64,000 nt of DNA from Streptomyces bottropensis ATCC 25435. Lineage in GTDB: Bacteria; Actinomycetota; Actinomycetes; Streptomycetales; Streptomycetaceae. The DNA is taken from positions 4,558,496 to 4,622,495 of the forward strand of contig NZ_KB911581.1 in NCBI RefSeq assembly GCF_000383595.1. The letters are read 5' to 3'. Both the position numbers and the translations under genes were made by a program. Below are positions 55,542 to 63,916 of the stretch, piece by piece (within the stretch, counting starts at the first letter, position 1; each line of letters starts with the position of its first letter). Below the pieces are notes generated by a model. That model ran no database searches, was not told the DNA's origin, and saw only the letters and a program-made list of their open reading frames with translations.

Positions 55542-56066
55542 TCAGTCCCCGTTCCGCCCGTCTCCGTCCTCGGCGGCGACCGCGTCGCCCGCTCCGGCGT
55601 GGAACCGACGGTGCAGGGCCCGCACCTCCGCGGCCAGCTCCGGCACCGGCCCCTCGACCGTCACCCCGGGCGCGATCTCCCGCACCGGCAGCGTCCGCAC
55701 CGGCGGCGCGGGCACTCCCAACTCGTCCAGCCAGCTGCCCAGTTGCTCGGACGAGGCGACGTACACGATGCGGCCGAGGCCCACCCAGGCGTGGGCGGCG
55801 GCGCACATCGGGCAGTGCTCGCCCGAGGTGTACACGGTGGCCGCCGCGCGCTCCTCGGCGGTGAGCCGTGCCGCCGACCAGCGGGCCAGCTCGAACTCCG
55901 GGTGACGGGTGCGGTCGCCACCGGCCACCCGGTTGTGATCCTCGGCCAGCACGGTGCCGTCACCGCCGACCAGGACCGAACCGAACGGTTCGTCACCGCT
56001 CTCCAGTGCCTCGGTCGCGAGCGCCACACAGCGTCGCAGGTGCACCAGTTCGGATTCCTTCACCAT
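55542..56066 (-). CDS. CMP/dCMP-type nucleoside deaminase
   Basis: 174 residues. Zinc-deaminase motifs are complete: His55-Pro-Glu57 (TRHPEFEL) and Cys85-Pro-Met-Cys88 (SGEHCPMCAAAHAW), with substrate loop EPFGSVLVGGDG and DHNRV. The layout resembles guanine deaminase/TadA-like enzymes, which hydrolyse an exocyclic amine of a base. The C-terminal 40 residues are an added acidic tail. Confidence 0.9.
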   Translation of the reverse strand: MVKESELVHLRRCVALATEALESGDEPFGSVLVGGDGTVLAEDHNRVAGGDRTRHPEFELARWSAARLTAEERAAATVYTSGEHCPMCAAAHAWVGLGRIVYVASSEQLGSWLDELGVPAPPVRTLPVREIAPGVTVEGPVPELAAEVRALHRRFHAGAGDAVAAEDGDGRNGD

Positions 56067-56198
56067 GGTCGTCCACGCCCTCCTCGCACCGCTCGGCCAC
56101 CCGTCGCGAGGTGCACCTTACGTCGCGTGCCGGGCGGGCGTGCGGGGATTGTTGTCGCATGTCAGCAGCCGGGGCTTGCCCACCGAGGCGCTTCGTGA

Positions 56199-56381
56199 GA
56201 CGCCTGGGACTGCAAGACCATCGTCCATCCCGAACTCGGCCGCATCGACGTCGACGCCCAGCTCCTGCACACCGAGAACCGAGCCCAGACCCTGGTGGTA
56301 CCGACCACCCGCCCCGGCACGGAGAGCCACAGCAGACTCGAACTGCTCTCCATCATCGGACACCGACAGCTCACCCCCTGA
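56199..56381 (+). pseudogene. C-terminal remnant of a MmyB-type XRE regulator
   Basis: In this frame the bases read AWDCKTIVHPELGRIDVDAQ, LLHTENRAQTLVVPTTRPGT and ESHSRLELLSIIGHRQLTP, then TGA. This is the end of the MmyB-like ligand-binding domain found after an XRE helix-turn-helix in many Streptomyces regulators. The rest of the gene is gone, with an in-frame stop just upstream. Confidence 0.55.
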
Positions 56382-56615
56382 CGTCCCGGACCGGGCTCGC
56401 GCGGCAGGGGCCGGACAAGGGCACCCTGGAATGGTGCAGCCGGCACGGCTTCTGCCCTGCGCTCTGCGGCCAGACATGTCGGCCCCCGCCCGGTCAGGGC
56501 TCCCGTGGTCGGGCCGCCGGTTTGACCGGATGCCGCCTCCGCTTTACGCTCGAACATGTACGGAGGCAGCATCCGTTTTGATGCGGCCGCCAGATCACGG
56601 CAGGCAGGAGGGCGC
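56382..56615. promoter_or_regulatory. tetR upstream region
   Basis: Holds no clear gene. A long inverted repeat lies at 56528-56574, and a GCATC-N6-GATGC dyad (56569-56584) overlaps its right arm, ahead of the tetR start at 56616. Confidence 0.5.
56528..56574. repeat. 14-bp inverted repeat upstream of tetR
   Basis: GGATGCCGCCTCCG (56528-56541) and CGGAGGCAGCATCC (56561-56574) pair with one mismatch across 19 bases, ending 42 bp before the tetR ATG. It is a candidate operator or leader hairpin. Confidence 0.6.
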
Positions 56616-57209
56616 ATGAGCGCCGGTGAACAGCGGGGACGCAAGCCTCGCGCGGACGTTCAGCGCAACCGAGCGGCCCTCCTGCAGACCGCGCAGCGTC
56701 ACTTCCTGCAGCAGGGGGTCGGTACCTCCCTCGAGGCGGTGGCCAAGGAGGCGGGGGTGGGGCCCGGCACCCTGTACCGGCACTTCCCCACCCGGGAGGC
56801 GCTGCTGGCGGCTGTGCTCCAGACGCGCTCCGAGGAACTCGTGGCCCGTCAGGCGGACATCGATCAGCTCGGCGATCCCGCCGAGGCGCTGGAGCAGTGG
56901 CTGCGGGCGATGGAGGAGTACTTCAGCGCCTTCAGCGGGCTGCCGGACCCGCTCATGGCCGCGGCCAGGGCGCAGGAGCCGGACAACCCGCTCACGATCC
57001 CCTGCGACATCCTCATCTCCGCCACCGATCAGTACGTGCGAGCCGCGCAGCGCGCGGGGCGCGTGCGTACGTCGGTGCGGGGGCACGACCTGTTCCTCGC
57101 GGCCTGTTCCATCGCCTGGATCAAGGGCACCGGCACCGAGGAGGAGTCGCTCGACCGGCTCCGCACGCTCATCGCGAGCGGCTACCGCGAGCAGGACACC
57201 CAGGCGTAA
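56616..57209 (+). CDS. TetR-family transcriptional regulator
   Basis: 197 residues from ATG 56616 with GGCAGGAGGGCGC upstream. HTH: LLQTAQRHFLQQGVGTSLEA, VAKEAGVGPGTLYRHFPTRE. A ligand-binding C-terminal domain follows (AMEEYFSAFSGLPDPL; CSIAWIKGTGTEEESLDRLR). It precedes a co-directional NAD(P)-binding oxidoreductase by 120 bp. The same TetR/oxidoreductase pairing recurs divergently at 60230/61017. Confidence 0.9.
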   Translation: MSAGEQRGRKPRADVQRNRAALLQTAQRHFLQQGVGTSLEAVAKEAGVGPGTLYRHFPTREALLAAVLQTRSEELVARQADIDQLGDPAEALEQWLRAMEEYFSAFSGLPDPLMAAARAQEPDNPLTIPCDILISATDQYVRAAQRAGRVRTSVRGHDLFLAACSIAWIKGTGTEEESLDRLRTLIASGYREQDTQA

Positions 57210-57329
57210 ACCGCCAGGCGCCCCGCCCTGCCCGCCCCGCCCTGCCCCCCGCAACGCCAGGCTGCACCACCACCCGGCCGTCACATCGCGCTGCCCTCAG
57301 GGACGGCACAACCTCTCAAGGAATACATC

Positions 57330-58067
57330 ATGAAAATCACTGTCATAGGCACCGGTGCCATCGGAGGGAACCTCGCCGCCAAGCTCAGCACGGCGGGTCA
57401 CGACGTCCAGGTGGCCGACGCCCGCGGCCCCGAGGCCGTCCGGGCGGAGGTGCTGGAGTCCGGGGCCCGCGCGGTGGACCTCGCCGACGCCGTCCAGGAC
57501 CGGGACGTCATCGTCCTGTCGATCCCGTTCGGGGTGGCGGGCCGGCTGGCGGGCCTGTTCGCGTCGGTCCCCGCCGAGACGGTGGTCATCGACACCTCGA
57601 ACTACTACCCCGGCATGCTCAGTGAGCCGATCGAGGCGGTGGACAACGGCCAGGTCGAGAGCGTGTACACCGCCGAGTCGCTCGGCCGCCCCGTGGTCAA
57701 GGCGTGGAACGCCGCCCTGGCAGAAACCCAGCGGACCAAGGGCGTCCCGGCGGGAACACCCGGCCGCCTCGCCATCCCCGTCGCCGGCGACACCGAGGAG
57801 GCGCGGCGCGTGGCCATGAGCCTGGTGGACGACACCGGCTTCGATCCCTACGACGCCGGCACCCTGGCCGACTCCTGGCGCCAGCAGCCGAACAGCCCCG
57901 CCTACTGCACCGAACTCACCCTCGACGAGTTGCCCGCCGCCCTGGCCGCGGCCGACCGCGATAAGGACGCGGCCATCCGCGACAGCCTCCCGGAACGCTT
58001 CGCCGCCCTCGGCGTCAACCCCACAGTCGACGACGTCGTCGAGATGAACCGCGCCGCCCACCGCTGA
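57330..58067 (+). CDS. NADPH:F420-reductase-like NAD(P)-binding oxidoreductase
   Basis: 245 residues. It begins with a dinucleotide-binding fold, MKITVIGTGAIGGNLAAKLS, typical of the coenzyme-F420-dependent NADP oxidoreductase superfamily. Other conserved stretches are SIPFGVAGRLAGLFA, VVIDTSNYYPG and the C-terminal DAGTLADSWRQQPNSPAYCT. Members move hydride between NADP and F420 or reduce small carbonyls. It is related to the intact gene at 61017 and to the remnant at 58200. Control by the preceding TetR is likely. Confidence 0.88.
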   Translation: MKITVIGTGAIGGNLAAKLSTAGHDVQVADARGPEAVRAEVLESGARAVDLADAVQDRDVIVLSIPFGVAGRLAGLFASVPAETVVIDTSNYYPGMLSEPIEAVDNGQVESVYTAESLGRPVVKAWNAALAETQRTKGVPAGTPGRLAIPVAGDTEEARRVAMSLVDDTGFDPYDAGTLADSWRQQPNSPAYCTELTLDELPAALAAADRDKDAAIRDSLPERFAALGVNPTVDDVVEMNRAAHR

Positions 58068-58199
58068 GACAACCGAGGCGGCTCTCGCCCACGCAACGAC
58101 ACGAGAGCGGCAACGCCGGCACGCCGCGAACGCACACGACGAACACGAAGAACGGCGCTCAGTTCGACAAGGCCGCCATCACCCACCCGCACCACGGGG

Positions 58200-58415
58200 C
58201 CGCTCGCGCAATCGTGGCGGCAACAGCCCGGTACCCCCGCCTACTGCACGGATCTCACCCGTCAGGAGCTGCCGGACGCACTGACGACGGCCGACGCGGC
58301 GCGATCACCGAAGCGGCGCGACCTCGGGCTCGCCGTGCTCCAGGAACGCTTCCCGGTCGGCGGGCAACCAGACGCGGAATACCTTGTCCGCCTGAACCGC
58401 GCAATCTACATGTGA
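58200..58415 (+). pseudogene. C-terminal remnant of an F420-reductase-like oxidoreductase
   Basis: The frame reads LAQSWRQQPGTPAYCTDLTR, QELPDALTTADAAR and LAVLQERFPV, ending EYLVRLNRAIYM and TGA. It matches the last 70 residues of the gene at 57330 (DSWRQQPNSPAYCTELTLDE). The front two-thirds are missing. It is a remnant of a third family copy in this 5-kb stretch. Confidence 0.7.
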
Positions 58416-58436
58416 GGAGGGACGGGGGCTGACGCG

Positions 58437-58709
58437 GTGACCCGTCATTGTCGGCCCATTGGCGTGGGCATCGTCGGTCTTTCCGCCAGGCGCGGCCGGG
58501 CTTCTCAGGCCCACCTTCCCGCGCTGCAACAGCTGGACGGCTTCGAACTGCGCGCACTTTCGGCGAGCAGCGCCGAGTCCGCGCGACAGGCTTCGGAGAA
58601 GTACGGAGTCGCCTAGTCCTTCGGGACGGCCGGAGAGCTGGCGGCGGCCGACGGGATCGACCTGGTGGTGGTCGCCGTGAAGGTGCCGGACCATCGGGAG
58701 ATCGCGGCT
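58437..58709 (+). pseudogene. Broken Gfo/Idh/MocA-family oxidoreductase
   Basis: A GTG at 58437 with GGAGGGA upstream opens GVGIVGLSARRGRASQAHLP and ALQQLDGFELRALSASSAES, a Gal80-like NAD(P)-binding N-terminus. A TAG at 58614 interrupts it in frame, after which SFGTAGELAAADGIDLVVVA continues. The gene then stops matching where IS5-like sequence begins. Both nonsense mutation and truncation have inactivated it. Confidence 0.7.
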
Positions 58710-58845
58710 GGCCGAGGGGCAGGAGGCCGGGGTGTGGGAGGAGCTCCAGCGGGTGCTGCTGGACGGGTTGCGGGCGGCGGACCGTCTCGACTTCTCCCGC
58801 GCCACCATCGACGCCTCTCATGGGCAGGCCGAGCGGGGGCGAAGC
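58702..58845 (+). pseudogene. IS5-family transposase fragment
   Basis: Reads LAEGQEAGVWEELQRVLLDG, LRAADRLDFSRATIDASHGQ, matching the front of the DDE domain of IS5-type transposases (the first catalytic Asp is in IDASH). There is no start, and the rest is missing. It directly abuts the Gfo/Idh pseudogene and probably truncated it. Confidence 0.6.
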
Positions 58846-58908
58846 AGCCCGAAAGTCGCCCCTCTGCATGACACTCGCCCGCAAGCACCCGGCTTTTCGA
58901 AAGCACCC

Positions 58909-59301
58909 CTAGAAGCGATGTGGCCACGTGAGATGGATGACCCGCCGGGAAATGCGCCAGCCGTCATCGGTGCGTCGCAGGTCGTCGGCGTAGACGACGC
59001 TGGCGACACCGCCGCCCTCCAGCAGGCTCAGACCTTTGGATCGGGCCCGCACCTCGTCGCCCGGGCCTTCCGACACGACGATGTTCGTCGTGTGGTGCGC
59101 TTTCGCGTGTCCGGGGGCGTTCATGAAGGCCGCGATCGCGTCCAGCCCGACGACCGGGTCGCCGCCGAAGACGCTGCCGTCCCACACCGCGTCTTCGGTG
59201 AGGCATTCGCCGAGACGGTCCAGTTCATGGTCGTCCATGATGTGCGCCCACAGCGCCACGGCCCTGCTGATCTCGACAGTGTCCTCATTCGTGGGTTTCA
59301 C
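58909..59301 (-). CDS. SnoaL-like/NTF2-fold protein
   Basis: 130 residues from a GTG behind GGAGAGCCGAAC. The cone-shaped NTF2 fold is recognised by AVALWAHIMDDHELDRLGEC, LTEDAVWDGSVFGGDPVVGL, a central HHTTNIVV strand and the end DGWRISRRVIHLTWPHRF. Members include ketosteroid isomerases, dehydratases and SnoaL cyclases. The catalytic role here is unknown. It looks intact in the middle of transposon debris. Confidence 0.85.
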   Translation of the reverse strand: MKPTNEDTVEISRAVALWAHIMDDHELDRLGECLTEDAVWDGSVFGGDPVVGLDAIAAFMNAPGHAKAHHTTNIVVSEGPGDEVRARSKGLSLLEGGGVASVVYADDLRRTDDGWRISRRVIHLTWPHRF

Positions 59302-59469
59302 GTTCGGCTCTCCATTTTGTACGTTGCTGGATCAGCTCGCCGCAGGGGCCGGGCGCGCCCGGCAGTCTCGACTATGAGGGTGTATCGGCGGGGGCGGGAG
59401 AGGACCACATATCCATGGACCGGCAATCCTCCCCAGCCCGCCACCATGGAGATCGCAAGAAGGGGCTGC

Positions 59470-60110
59470 GGACCCTAGCGGGCCAAGCCCGTGCCCGTCG
59501 TGCGCGTCGGCGGCCGGCGCAGCCGCTCCAGCGCCGAGACCCTGCGCCCCTGCGGCACACCGAGCAGCGCCACCAGATCCGCCGACAACGACGCGTCCGC
59601 CCGCCGCGCGGCACCCGCGACCGTGGCGTACAGCCGCCTCTCCGCGACCGCACCGCGGCGACCTGCTTGACCGGCACCGAGACACCCGCCAGCAGCATCC
59701 GGTTGCGCCGCAGCTACCCCACCGCCCGGTTGAACAGCGCCACCGGCCCCTCGGCGCCTGTCCACGACCGGCCGAACAGCAACGTCCGGAACTTCCGGCC
59801 CCTCCGCATCCTCGATGGGGTGGTGGCCGTAGGCGTCCCGGATCTCCCTCTCGTACGCCGTCTTCAGCCGCTCGGTGTACCGCTTCACGCATGACAGGTC
59901 CTCGATCCCCAACCGCGCGGCCAAGTGCTCGACCACCGACCACGGCACGTCCAGCGGATCGCCCACCGGGAACCGGCCGACATACCGCACGGTGCACATC
60001 TGCGTCGCGAATCCCAGCTGGTGGCTTCCTCCGCCGCGACGTGATCAGGTCCCGATCCACGTCGTCCAGGTAAAAGCCTTCAGCGAACCACTGCCCCGGG
60101 GACGATCACT
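59470..60110 (-). pseudogene. Tn3-family transposase N-terminal remnant (DUF4158)
   Basis: Spread over several minus-strand frames are LDDVDRDLITSRRR, LGFATQMCTVRYVGRFPVGD, PLDVPWSVVEHLAARLGIED, SCVKRYTERLKTAYEREIRD, and later AVAERRLYATVAGAARRADA with RRPPTRTTGTGLA. This is the DUF4158 start of Tn3-type transposases, normally about 1000 residues. At least three frame changes and loss of the catalytic domain make it non-functional. Confidence 0.7.
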
Positions 60111-60229
60111 GCGCTAGCCGACCATGAGGGCGGCGGAACGGTGGGGTACAGCGGTTATCGGTGAGAGAGCCGGATTCGGTTGTGTCGGCAGCCCGTGCGT
60201 CGGTGACCTTCTGGCGCATGTCGGTCGGC

Positions 60230-60883
60230 CTACCGGACCGTCGGCAGCAGGGAGTCGTGGAAGAGTGCCGGGGGCAGGGGTCCGGTGCCGGTGGCGCACA
60301 TGCCGTCGAAGGTGAGCCGCAGGTAGCGCCGCCAGGCCGACGGATCGGCAGCCAGCAAGGGGGCGGCGGTGTAGTACACGCCGCAGATCAGCAGCATCAC
60401 GTCCTGCCCGTTCAGGTCCGCACGGAGTGAGCCGTCGCGTTGCGCCCGCCGCGCCAGTGTCTCGGCAGTCGCGACCAGCTGCTCCTGTCCGGCCTGTATC
60501 TCCGGGTGTCGAACATCCGACACCATACGGAGTGCCTCCGCGAGCGCCCGGTTGTTTGCGTAGAGATCGACGCCGGCGCTCATGAACTGCAGCAGGGCGG
60601 TGTCGGCGTCGGCCTGCTCGGCCTGCCGGCGGCCCACTGTCACCAGCCCGTCGATGGCCTCGCTGATGATCGCGGCGAACAGGTCCTCCTTGGTGGGGAA
60701 ATGCCGGAAGACGGTTCCCTTTCCGATACCCGCCCGTGCCGCGATCTGCGCGATGGAACCTTCCGCGCCGTGCTCGGCGAACACCTCCGCGGCAGCCTTC
60801 AACAGCGCCTTGCGCGTCCGCACCGCGTCGGCTCTCATCCGTCGCGCGGGCGGCGCTGCAACGGCTTCTTCTTCAGTGCTCAT
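60230..60883 (-). CDS. TetR-family transcriptional regulator
   Basis: 217 residues. HTH: LLKAAAEVFAEHGAEGSIAQ, IAARAGIGKGTVFRHFPTKE. C-terminal ligand domain: MSAGVDLYANNRALAEALRM, DVMLLICGVYYTAAPLLAAD. It diverges from the oxidoreductase at 61017. The intergenic region carries two 19-bp direct repeats that each contain a dyad, the expected TetR binding sites. Self-repression plus control of the reductase is the simplest model. Confidence 0.92.
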   Translation of the reverse strand: MSTEEEAVAAPPARRMRADAVRTRKALLKAAAEVFAEHGAEGSIAQIAARAGIGKGTVFRHFPTKEDLFAAIISEAIDGLVTVGRRQAEQADADTALLQFMSAGVDLYANNRALAEALRMVSDVRHPEIQAGQEQLVATAETLARRAQRDGSLRADLNGQDVMLLICGVYYTAAPLLAADPSAWRRYLRLTFDGMCATGTGPLPPALFHDSLLPTVR

Positions 60884-60902
60884 GGGTCCACTCTACGCAA
60901 CA

Positions 60903-60959
60903 TGACCGAGCGGTCCGGTTAGGTGGTACGTTAGTTAAAGTGACCAGCCGGTCCGGTTA
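60903..60959. promoter_or_regulatory. Twin TetR operators as 19-bp direct repeats
   Basis: TGACCGAGCGGTCCGGTTA (60903-60921) and TGACCAGCCGGTCCGGTTA (60941-60959) share 17 of 19 bases and lie 38 bp apart start to start. The GACC/GGTC half-sites form a dyad in each. Both lie in the divergent region between tetR and the oxidoreductase. Confidence 0.8.
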
Positions 60960-61016
60960 CGGTTCGTGGCTGCGGCTGGTCCGGCATTTCCTCATCCCAT
61001 AGGAGAGCAGAGCACC

Positions 61017-61769
61017 ATGAACAAGACACTCGCCTTCATCGGCTGTGGCAACGTCGGCGGCACCCTGGCCCGCCTTGCTGTCGCCGCAGGCCTGGATGTC
61101 GTCCTGAGCAACTCCCGCGGCCCCGAGTCCCTCGCCGCTCTCGTCGCCGAACTCGGCCCCCGCGCCCGGGCGGCCACTCCCGCCGAGGCCGCCGAGGCCG
61201 GGGGCCTGGTGGTGGTGTCCATCCCGCTGGGCGCCTACGAGAAGATCCCCGCGCAGCCGCTGGCGGGCAAGGTCGTGATCGACACGCTGAACTACTACCC
61301 GGAGCGCGACGGCCGCATCGCCGAGCTGGACGCGAACGAGCTGACGAGCAGCGAGCTGGTGCAGCGACACCTGGCCGACTCCCGTGTGGTCAAGGCGGCC
61401 AACAGCATCGTCTCAAGCCAGCTGTTCAGCCTTGCCCGCCCCTCGGGTGCGCCGGACCGCAGTGCCATGCCGATCGCCGGCGACGACGCCGCCGCCAAGG
61501 CAGAGGTCGTGGAGTTGCTCGACCTCCTCGGCTACGACGCGGTGGACATCGGCAGGCTCGCCGACAGCTGGCGCAGCGAACCAGGCACGCCCGTCTACTG
61601 CAAGCCCTACTCCGGGGAAGTACCCAAGGACGTGAGCTTGGACAAGACGATGGAATGGATCTTCCAGACCCCGGGCGTTCCGGTATCTGGCGACCGTGTG
61701 AGGGAACTGACCGCCACGGTTGTCCGGGGCCCCGCGGGCGGCAGCTTCTCGGTCGACGCCTGGAGGTGA
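61017..61769 (+). CDS. NADPH:F420-reductase-like NAD(P)-binding oxidoreductase
   Basis: 250 residues from ATG 61017 behind TAGGAGAGCAGAGCACC. Dinucleotide site KTLAFIGCGNVGGTLARLAV, then VVVSIPLGAYEKIPAQPLAG, VVIDTLNYYPERDG and the family end ADSWRSEPGTPVYCKPYSGE. It is a paralogue of the protein at 57330, with a divergent TetR and operators. It may detoxify a reactive carbonyl or quinone that also binds the TetR; this is inference. Confidence 0.9.
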   Translation: MNKTLAFIGCGNVGGTLARLAVAAGLDVVLSNSRGPESLAALVAELGPRARAATPAEAAEAGGLVVVSIPLGAYEKIPAQPLAGKVVIDTLNYYPERDGRIAELDANELTSSELVQRHLADSRVVKAANSIVSSQLFSLARPSGAPDRSAMPIAGDDAAAKAEVVELLDLLGYDAVDIGRLADSWRSEPGTPVYCKPYSGEVPKDVSLDKTMEWIFQTPGVPVSGDRVRELTATVVRGPAGGSFSVDAWR

Positions 61770-62212
61770 GTGGAGAGCATCGCGGAAGAAGAGGTGGGAC
61801 CGGAACTCCGGACCGGGTCCGCACACACCCACCGCGGTGGTTCTGGCCGCCGGCGGGGAGGCAGGCGCCCGCGGCTGCCGCCCCGGCTGAGACTGGGCCA
61901 GCACCTGCACGAGGCAGAGGACCCCGGCCGTCATACGGCCGGGGTCCTCTTCGGCCCAGACCATCTCCGCGAGGGCCTCGTCCGCCGTGGTCTTCCCGGA
62001 GCTCTCCGCACCGTGCCGTCCGGCCACAGCGGTGACCCCCACCGACCGCAACCGCCGTCGGCGGCCCAGTTCAGCCGCCACCTGCCGGGCCTGTGCACGG
62101 TTGACCACCCACCGAGGGATCTCCGGCGCCGCTGGCGCCCGTATCGCTCCCGATGCGAAGAAGCGGGCGAATTCCGTTGCCATGGCGAACGACTGGTGAT
62201 GGAGTGAGCGGT
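61770..62212. other. Gap between oxidoreductase and GNAT genes
   Basis: 443 bp. Contains the terminator at 61917-61949. A minus-strand frame starting ATG 62183 (MATEFARFFASGAIRAPAAP) has good third-position GC but no ribosome binding site or family match. It is treated as unproven. Confidence 0.4.
61917..61949 (+). terminator. Terminator after the oxidoreductase gene
   Basis: 15-bp perfect arms (61917-61931 and 61935-61949) around the three-base loop CAT, about 150 bp past the stop at 61769. Confidence 0.75.
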
Positions 62213-63007
62213 ATGGATCACGCTGCTGTGCTGGCACTGTTCGACCGGGACATGCGGGTGGGCGCCCGCCCCGACGGGCCCGGAGCCCGGATCGAGCGCG
62301 TGGGCGGGGTGGTGCGGCAGGTCGGTTTCGAGAACGGCTGGAGCGGTGTCGTCTGGTCCGACCTGGACGAGGCACGCGCGGACGCGGCGATCACCGAACA
62401 GATCCGGTACTTCTCCGGCCTCGGCCGCGACTTCGAATGGAAGCTGTACGGCCACGATCTCCCGGTCGACCTGGGGCAGCGCCTGCGCGACGCCGGATTC
62501 ACGGCCGCTCCGGAGGAGACGCTGATGATCGCGGAGGTCGCTGACCTGAGCCTCGACATCGAGCCGCCCGAGGGCGTACGGCTGCTCCCGGTCACCGACA
62601 GCGCGGGCGTGGATCTGGTGGCCGACGTCCACGAGAGGGCGTTCGGCACGGACAGCACCCGGATGCGCCACCAGCTGCTGGCCCAGCTCACCGGGGACCC
62701 CGAGTCGGTCGTGGCCGTCGTGGCCCTCGTCGGCGACGAACCCGTGAGCGCCGCGCGGATGGAACTGGTCCCCGGCACGCGCTTCGCCGGCCTGTGGGGC
62801 GGCGGCACCGTCGAGGGATGGCGGGGCCGCGGTGTCTACCGGGCCCTGGTCGCCCACCGCGCCCGCGTCGCCGCCGACCGCGGCTACCGCTACGTGCAGG
62901 TCGACGCGCTCGCCACCAGCCGTCCGATCCTGGCCCGCCTGGGCTTCGAGCCGCTCACGACCACCACGCCGTACGAGTACGCGGTCGGGAGCACGGCAGC
63001 CGCCTGA
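62213..63007 (+). CDS. GNAT-family N-acetyltransferase
   Basis: 264 residues from ATG 62213 behind GGAGTGAGCGGT. An N-terminal degenerate half (RYFSGLGRDFEWKLYGHDLP) is followed by a C-terminal GNAT domain with acetyl-CoA loop TVEGWRGRGVYRALVAHRAR and VDALATSRPILARLGFEPL. The substrate is unknown. It converges with the second GNAT gene at 63038. Confidence 0.88.
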   Translation: MDHAAVLALFDRDMRVGARPDGPGARIERVGGVVRQVGFENGWSGVVWSDLDEARADAAITEQIRYFSGLGRDFEWKLYGHDLPVDLGQRLRDAGFTAAPEETLMIAEVADLSLDIEPPEGVRLLPVTDSAGVDLVADVHERAFGTDSTRMRHQLLAQLTGDPESVVAVVALVGDEPVSAARMELVPGTRFAGLWGGGTVEGWRGRGVYRALVAHRARVAADRGYRYVQVDALATSRPILARLGFEPLTTTTPYEYAVGSTAAA

Positions 63008-63037
63008 CCCTCCGGGCGGCGGTCGGCGCCGACCGCG

Positions 63038-63916
63038 TCACAGGTCGAGCTGGTACTCGATGGACGTGTGCGTGGGCCGGTAGCCGAGCGTGTCGTTGAC
63101 CCGGCGCATCGGGGCGTTCTCCTCGGCGGTGTCGGTGAGCAGCGCCAGGGCGGGGGCCAGGCGGTGGGCATGGAGGACGGCCTTCGCCTTCATCCGGAGC
63201 CCCAGCGCGTGACCCCGGTGCTCGGGCAGCACGGCGGTGCCGTAGTGCTGGCCCTCGCCCTCGCCGTCGCCCGGCAGGACGAGTTCCGAGAAGCCCACGA
63301 CGGTGCCGCTCGACGTGTGCACCGCGGCCACCGTGTACAGCGAGTCGCCGCGCTGCGCGATCGCCTCGGCGGCTGCGACCACGCGCTCCACGTCCCAGAC
63401 CACCGTCCCGTAGTCGGTGTCGCCCATCGGCATGTCGTCCATCGCGCGGCGTGACGCGGCGTAGCTCCGCGCGAGTTCCTCCGGTACGACGCCCGTCCAG
63501 CTGGTCAAGTGGTAGCCGGGACAGGGCTGTTCGAGGATCCGCGTGACGTGGTCGGGGTCGATCGCGGCGAGTTCGAGCCGGGCGTACACCAGGGTCAGCA
63601 CCCGGCGGAAGCCGCGTGCCGCCAGAAACGCGTCGCCCGGGGAGCCTTGTCGGGCCTGGGCGATGAGAGCGCGCCGGCCGTCGGCGCGTGCGGAGCCGAC
63701 CGCCGCGTCGAGGAGCGCGGTGCCGACGCCCTGCCGCCGCTCGGCCGGGTGTACGGCGCCGTCCAGCTCGGCCAGATGCGTCTGCCCCTCCTTGGCGAAC
63801 AGCCGCAGGAAGACGGATCCGCGGGGGACGCCGTCCGCCTCGGACGCCAGCCAGGCGAGGCGGCGGCCGGACGGGGTGGCGGCGGGGTCGACGAGTGGCG
63901 TGACGCGCGGGGGCAA
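63038..63916 (-). CDS. Tandem GNAT acetyltransferase (start uncertain)
   Basis: 292 residues if started at the TTG at 63916; the frame stays open to the window edge, so the true start may lie further out. Two GNAT-like halves are present: HLAELDGAVHPAERRQGVGT with ALLDAAVGSARADGRRA, and HYGTAVLPEHRGHALGLRMK with AENAPM-type ending DTLGYRPTHTSIEYQLDL. Tandem GNATs of this type are common in Streptomyces, a few related to mycothiol synthase. No substrate can be assigned. Confidence 0.82.
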   Translation of the reverse strand: MPPRVTPLVDPAATPSGRRLAWLASEADGVPRGSVFLRLFAKEGQTHLAELDGAVHPAERRQGVGTALLDAAVGSARADGRRALIAQARQGSPGDAFLAARGFRRVLTLVYARLELAAIDPDHVTRILEQPCPGYHLTSWTGVVPEELARSYAASRRAMDDMPMGDTDYGTVVWDVERVVAAAEAIAQRGDSLYTVAAVHTSSGTVVGFSELVLPGDGEGEGQHYGTAVLPEHRGHALGLRMKAKAVLHAHRLAPALALLTDTAEENAPMRRVNDTLGYRPTHTSIEYQLDL

